Positions 62,956 to 64,000 of a stretch of DNA of 64,000 nt are shown here, piece after piece. Under the pieces are notes generated by a model that saw only the letters and a program-made list of their open reading frames with translations, made no database searches and was not told the DNA's origin. Both the position numbers and the translations under genes were made by a program. How positions within the stretch are numbered: position 1 is the first letter of the stretch; each line of letters opens with the position of its first letter. This DNA is from Candidatus Contubernalis alkalaceticus. Lineage in GTDB: Bacteria > Bacillota > Dethiobacteria > SKNC01. The stretch covers positions 2,992,001-3,056,000 of the forward strand of contig NZ_CP054699.1 in assembly GCF_022558445.1 (NCBI RefSeq), given 5' to 3'.

Positions 62956-63043
62956 TTGAAACCTTTCAACTTGGACCCTTCGTCCCAGGAGGGAAGGCCC
63001 CGGCCGCCAAAGTTCTACCTTTCTATTGAAAAACCTTTCAACT
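62956..63043 (+). promoter_or_regulatory. structured leader of the larA-like gene
   Basis: Two short palindromes, TTGAAA-CC-TTTCAA (62956-62969) and TTGAAA-AACC-TTTCAA (63026-63041), flank a GC-rich core. In the core, AACTTGG can pair with CCAAAGTT around a CCTTC/GAAGG hairpin. The second palindrome ends just before the GGAGG of the gene. It could be an operator pair or a regulatory RNA; no known riboswitch class fits. Confidence 0.45.
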
Positions 63044-63053
63044 GGAGGAAAAA

Positions 63054-64000
63054 ATGATAACCAATATAAAACTTAGCTACGGTAAGAAAAAATTACCTTT
63101 AGCTTTAAAAGAAAACTTTAAAATGATCACCCCTCCCCCACATCCTGTCCCAAAGGATGCAAACTCTGTGATTCAGGACGCACTTAATAATCCCTATGAT
63201 TCAAAGCCCCTGAAACAAATTGCCTCCGCCGGAGACAAAGTTGTCATCCTGGTATCAGATTCCACCCGAATTACCCGGAGCGAAATATTTCTGCCTTTAA
63301 TTGTTGAAGAAATAAATGCATCCGGGATCCCTGACAGGGATATTACCATACTTATAGCCACCGGTACGCACAAAAACATAAGCCACCAGGAAAAAATAAT
63401 GTTATTGGGAGAAGAAATCTTAAACAGGATCAAAATCATCTGCCATGATGCCGACAGAGAAGAAGACTTGATACCCTTAGGAGTAACCTCCCGGGGGACA
63501 CCGGTGAAATTCAACCGGCACTATGTGGAAGCTGACTTTAAGATAATTACCGGTGCCATAGTGCACCACTATTTTGCCGGATTTGGGGGCGGACGCAAAT
63601 CCCTGCTGCCGGGGGTTTCCTCCCGGGAGACTATTTTAGCCAATCACCGGCTGGTCTTTGACCTGGACCGGGAAACCGGAGTGCATCCTCGGATAGCTCC
63701 GGGAATCTTAGAGGAGAACCCGGTTCATGAAGATATGATAGAGGCCGCTGCTTTTGCCCCACCTGATTTCATGCTGAACGTAATTCTAGATATGAAAGGA
63801 AACATCCTGGAGGCAGTAGGGGGAGACTACGTTAAGGCGCACTATTTTGGCTGCCAAAAAGCTGACGAAATATTTTCCGTACCCCTTAAAGAAAAAGCCG
63901 AACTGATTGTGGCCAGCTGCGGCGGTTATCCCAAGGATATTAATGTGATTCAAGCTCAAAAAACCCTTTTCAATGCTTCCCTGGCTGTAAAGGAGGGAGG
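63054..64000 (+). CDS. LarA-like nickel-dependent lactate racemase family protein, 3' end outside window
   Basis: ATG 63054 with GGAGG 5 nt upstream; about 315 residues visible. Motifs: SDSTRITRSEIFLP, ATGTHKNIS, HDADREEDLI, HHYFAGFGGGRKSLLPG and SCGGYPKDINVIQAQKTL. These match the LarA/DUF2088 family, whose founder interconverts D- and L-lactate with a nickel-pincer cofactor. Several subfamilies act on other 2-hydroxyacids. The neighbouring D-2-hydroxyacid dehydrogenase supports a hydroxyacid role. LarB/C/E cofactor genes are not in the window. Confidence 0.9.
   Translation, partial: MITNIKLSYGKKKLPLALKENFKMITPPPHPVPKDANSVIQDALNNPYDSKPLKQIASAGDKVVILVSDSTRITRSEIFLPLIVEEINASGIPDRDITILIATGTHKNISHQEKIMLLGEEILNRIKIICHDADREEDLIPLGVTSRGTPVKFNRHYVEADFKIITGAIVHHYFAGFGGGRKSLLPGVSSRETILANHRLVFDLDRETGVHPRIAPGILEENPVHEDMIEAAAFAPPDFMLNVILDMKGNILEAVGGDYVKAHYFGCQKADEIFSVPLKEKAELIVASCGGYPKDINVIQAQKTLFNASLAVKEG

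Noticed and set aside
62956-63043. Known riboswitch classes (ZTP, NiCo, guanidine, fluoride) for the larA-like leader
   Set aside because: Only short GC motifs resemble them; the conserved cores of these classes are not present.
1-64000. rRNA or tRNA genes
   Set aside because: No cloverleaf with a CCA-like end or rRNA-like conserved stretch was noticed by eye.

Overview
The window is low-to-moderate GC DNA from an anaerobic, endospore-forming Firmicute, most likely a Clostridia/Peptococcaceae-type organism. The evidence is a spoVA-type spore germination operon (SpoVAC/AD/AE with DUF421 and DUF1657 proteins), Firmicutes-like ribosome binding sites (AGGAGG), VanW/G5-type envelope protein, DUF134/NifX/MinD iron-sulfur genes and an octaheme cytochrome. 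No rRNA, tRNA or CRISPR array was seen.

Layout. 1-9 kb: alpha-glucan and sugar-nucleotide metabolism (GH57 enzymes, galT, DUF4912, a nucleotidyltransferase/phosphomannomutase fusion, a glycogen-synthase-like GT4). 9-11.5 kb: comEC. 11.5-17.4 kb: a decaying island with a small bacteriocin-like peptide, tiny membrane proteins and a frameshifted MacB/FtsX ABC exporter, punctuated by three copies of a promoter-bearing repeat. 17.4-23.5 kb: a metal-acquisition block. A FecBCD-type importer under a Fur-like box is followed by an unusual trio: a solute-binding-like protein without signal peptide, a HypB/UreG-like GTPase and an ABC ATPase with no membrane partner. 24-28 kb: an ArsP-like permease and an octaheme c-type cytochrome, each beside a TetR regulator and a matching palindromic operator. 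28-31.7 kb: a DUF134-NifX-DUF5320-NifX-(ferredoxin-ATPase)x2 operon. 31.7-38.4 kb: HAD phosphatase, CsoR/CopA copper efflux, and mutY, lying inside a segmental duplication whose two copies have lost complementary genes. 38.4-48.4 kb: sfsA, guanine deaminase, threonine dehydrogenase-like enzyme, OFA-type transporter, VanW protein, Uma2 and GIY-YIG proteins, a DrrAB-like ABC exporter with its TetR. 48.5-52.6 kb: a spoVA(2mob)-like operon with a forespore-type promoter. 52.7-64 kb: two nitrilase homologues (one lacking catalytic residues), a GPH transporter with a six-hairpin glycosidase, adenine deaminase, a 2-hydroxyacid dehydrogenase, RNase HI and the start of a LarA-like lactate racemase.

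The noncoding and mobile layer is unusually rich. There are five copies of a roughly 107-bp three-hairpin repeat, five RAYT/IS200-like elements or ends (all defective here) whose termini are tandem arrays of a copy-specific motif, and three copies of a sequence carrying a perfect-spaced TTGAAC-N17-TATAAT promoter in front of comEC, the peptide gene and the FtsX operon. The strongest candidates for something undescribed are the permease-less SBP/GTPase/ATPase trio, the reciprocal duplication, the terminal arrays of the RAYT elements and the shared promoter repeat.
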